A stretch of 64,000 bases of DNA from Tetramitus jugosus (Eukaryota; Heterolobosea; Eutetramitea; Acrasida; Vahlkampfiidae), in contig OW569365.1 in assembly GCA_937625935.1 (NCBI GenBank), positions 1 to 64,000 of the forward strand. The letters are read 5' to 3'. The notes under the pieces were generated by a model. It saw only the letters and a list, made by a program, of their open reading frames with translations, had not been told where the DNA came from and did no database searches. The position numbers and the translations under genes were made by a program. This document shows positions 63,368 to 64,000 of this stretch, one piece after another (within the stretch, counting starts at the first letter, position 1; the number at the start of each line of letters is the position of its first letter).

Positions 63368-63620
63368 TATAATTAATCGTTAGCGGGAGAGAGAAACCCA
63401 GCAGGTGTTTCTATTCTGCTTTTATTTGTACCACCAAAAGAACTACTATTTGATTTACTTTTTATTAAAATATGTTGACGACGATCATGAGCCATCATGC
63501 TTTTTCACAGTGTGGCTTGGTGGTTGGTCACTTTGTTGTATCGGCATTTGCTAAGTTTGTTTAAGAAACACACTAAGACAGATGAAAAACTTGTATCGTT
63601 CTAAATCTTAATGTTTCATT

Positions 63621-64000
63621 TCACTCGTCATCTGACCCGGCATCTGAATGGTCATTTTCAGAGTAGTTTTCCCATCTTAAGTTTGCTGTTGTAATTGGTG
63701 GATGATTGCCCTTGCTGTCCACATCGTGAGGGAGTTCCTCTAAGAAGGCTTTGTATTCTTCAAGATCCTCCTTCTTGTTCAAGTCTAGAATCTTTCGAGG
63801 TGGGAAAGGCCATCGGATCACATCATAATCGAGTACCTGTGCTCTCTCTCTATCCTGACCAATCACGGAGCCATTGACCAACTTTGAGAATAGTTCAGCG
63901 TGGTTCATTTCTATAAAACGAATAATTTTGCTATGCACTGGATGAGTGATGTTACATACTTCCTTCAACGAGTGAAGAGTTTTATCAAACTCATGTCTGT
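63621..64000 (-). CDS. Partial CDS, unknown acidic-tailed protein (C-terminus only)
   Basis: The minus-strand frame is open from the window edge to a stop at 63621. The visible 126 residues include HEFDKTLHSLKEVCNITH, FIEMNHAELFSKLVNGSVIGQ, VIRWPFPPRKILDLNKKEDLEEYKAFLEELP and an acidic end SENDHSDAGSDDE. I do not recognise the family. The 5' part lies beyond position 64000. It is convergent with zeta-COP; the 253-bp gap between them shows nothing else. Confidence 0.7.
   Translation of the reverse strand, partial: RHEFDKTLHSLKEVCNITHPVHSKIIRFIEMNHAELFSKLVNGSVIGQDRERAQVLDYDVIRWPFPPRKILDLNKKEDLEEYKAFLEELPHDVDSKGNHPPITTANLRWENYSENDHSDAGSDDE

Overview
The window is the left end of a eukaryotic nuclear chromosome. 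It opens with about 890 bp of (CCCAAA)n, i.e. a TTTGGG-type telomere read on its C-rich strand. It then crosses about 11 kb of decayed subtelomeric DNA and settles into a gene-dense core from about 12 kb to the right edge. The organism is most likely a free-living amoeboflagellate of the Heterolobosea (Naegleria-like). This is an inference from compact intergenic spaces, few and short GT-AG introns (65-158 bp where I could resolve them), asparagine/glutamine/threonine-rich low-complexity stretches, flagellar genes (IFT121/WDR35, CFAP96) beside amoeboid-type RCC1, RGS-START-like, F-box/ankyrin and LRR proteins, and an NHL-EGF-kinase receptor architecture. No marker sequence in the window proves the species.

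Subtelomere, 1-11 kb: telomeric array (1-889); AT-rich non-coding DNA with a diverged duplicated hairpin unit and short telomere-like tracts (890-2770); the broken 3' end of a non-LTR retrotransposon on the minus strand (2771 to about 5605), whose 5' end lies within about 75 bp of an intron-containing tRNA-Glu(UUC) gene (5610-5705); a MITE-like inverted-repeat element (6107-6534); a multiply disrupted NHL-EGF-TM-kinase receptor pseudogene (7489-10712, minus); a fragment of a sugar-binding-like membrane protein (10739-11018, plus); and a secreted LRR protein (11247-11975).

Core, 12-64 kb: F-box/ankyrin protein; kelch-SAM protein; small SERF-like zinc-finger protein; TIM14/Pam18; organellar-type lysyl-tRNA synthetase; GPN1 GTPase; large Q/N/S-rich protein; RGS-START-like protein with one frameshift; POT peptide transporter; a stand-alone beta-adaptin appendage-like protein; small 59-residue protein; armadillo/hSac2-like protein; CFAP96; RCC1-like protein; coiled-coil protein; beta'-COP; tRNA-Gly(UCC); a basic unknown protein; IFT121; COQ8-type kinase; RNase P subunit p29 (POP4); RCC1 protein ending in a truncated BTB; gamma-tubulin-complex (Spc97/98) protein; a CTFxP-repeat protein; an ADP/ATP-carrier-like protein; zeta-COP; and the 3' part of an unidentified gene.

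Themes are COPI coat and trafficking (beta'-COP, zeta-COP, appendage-like protein), cilium and microtubule functions (IFT121, CFAP96, GCP-like, possibly the CTFxP protein), and mitochondrial biogenesis (TIM14, LysRS, COQ8, carrier). The genes are independent units on both strands, not operons. Introns were placed by hand from splice signals and protein continuity.
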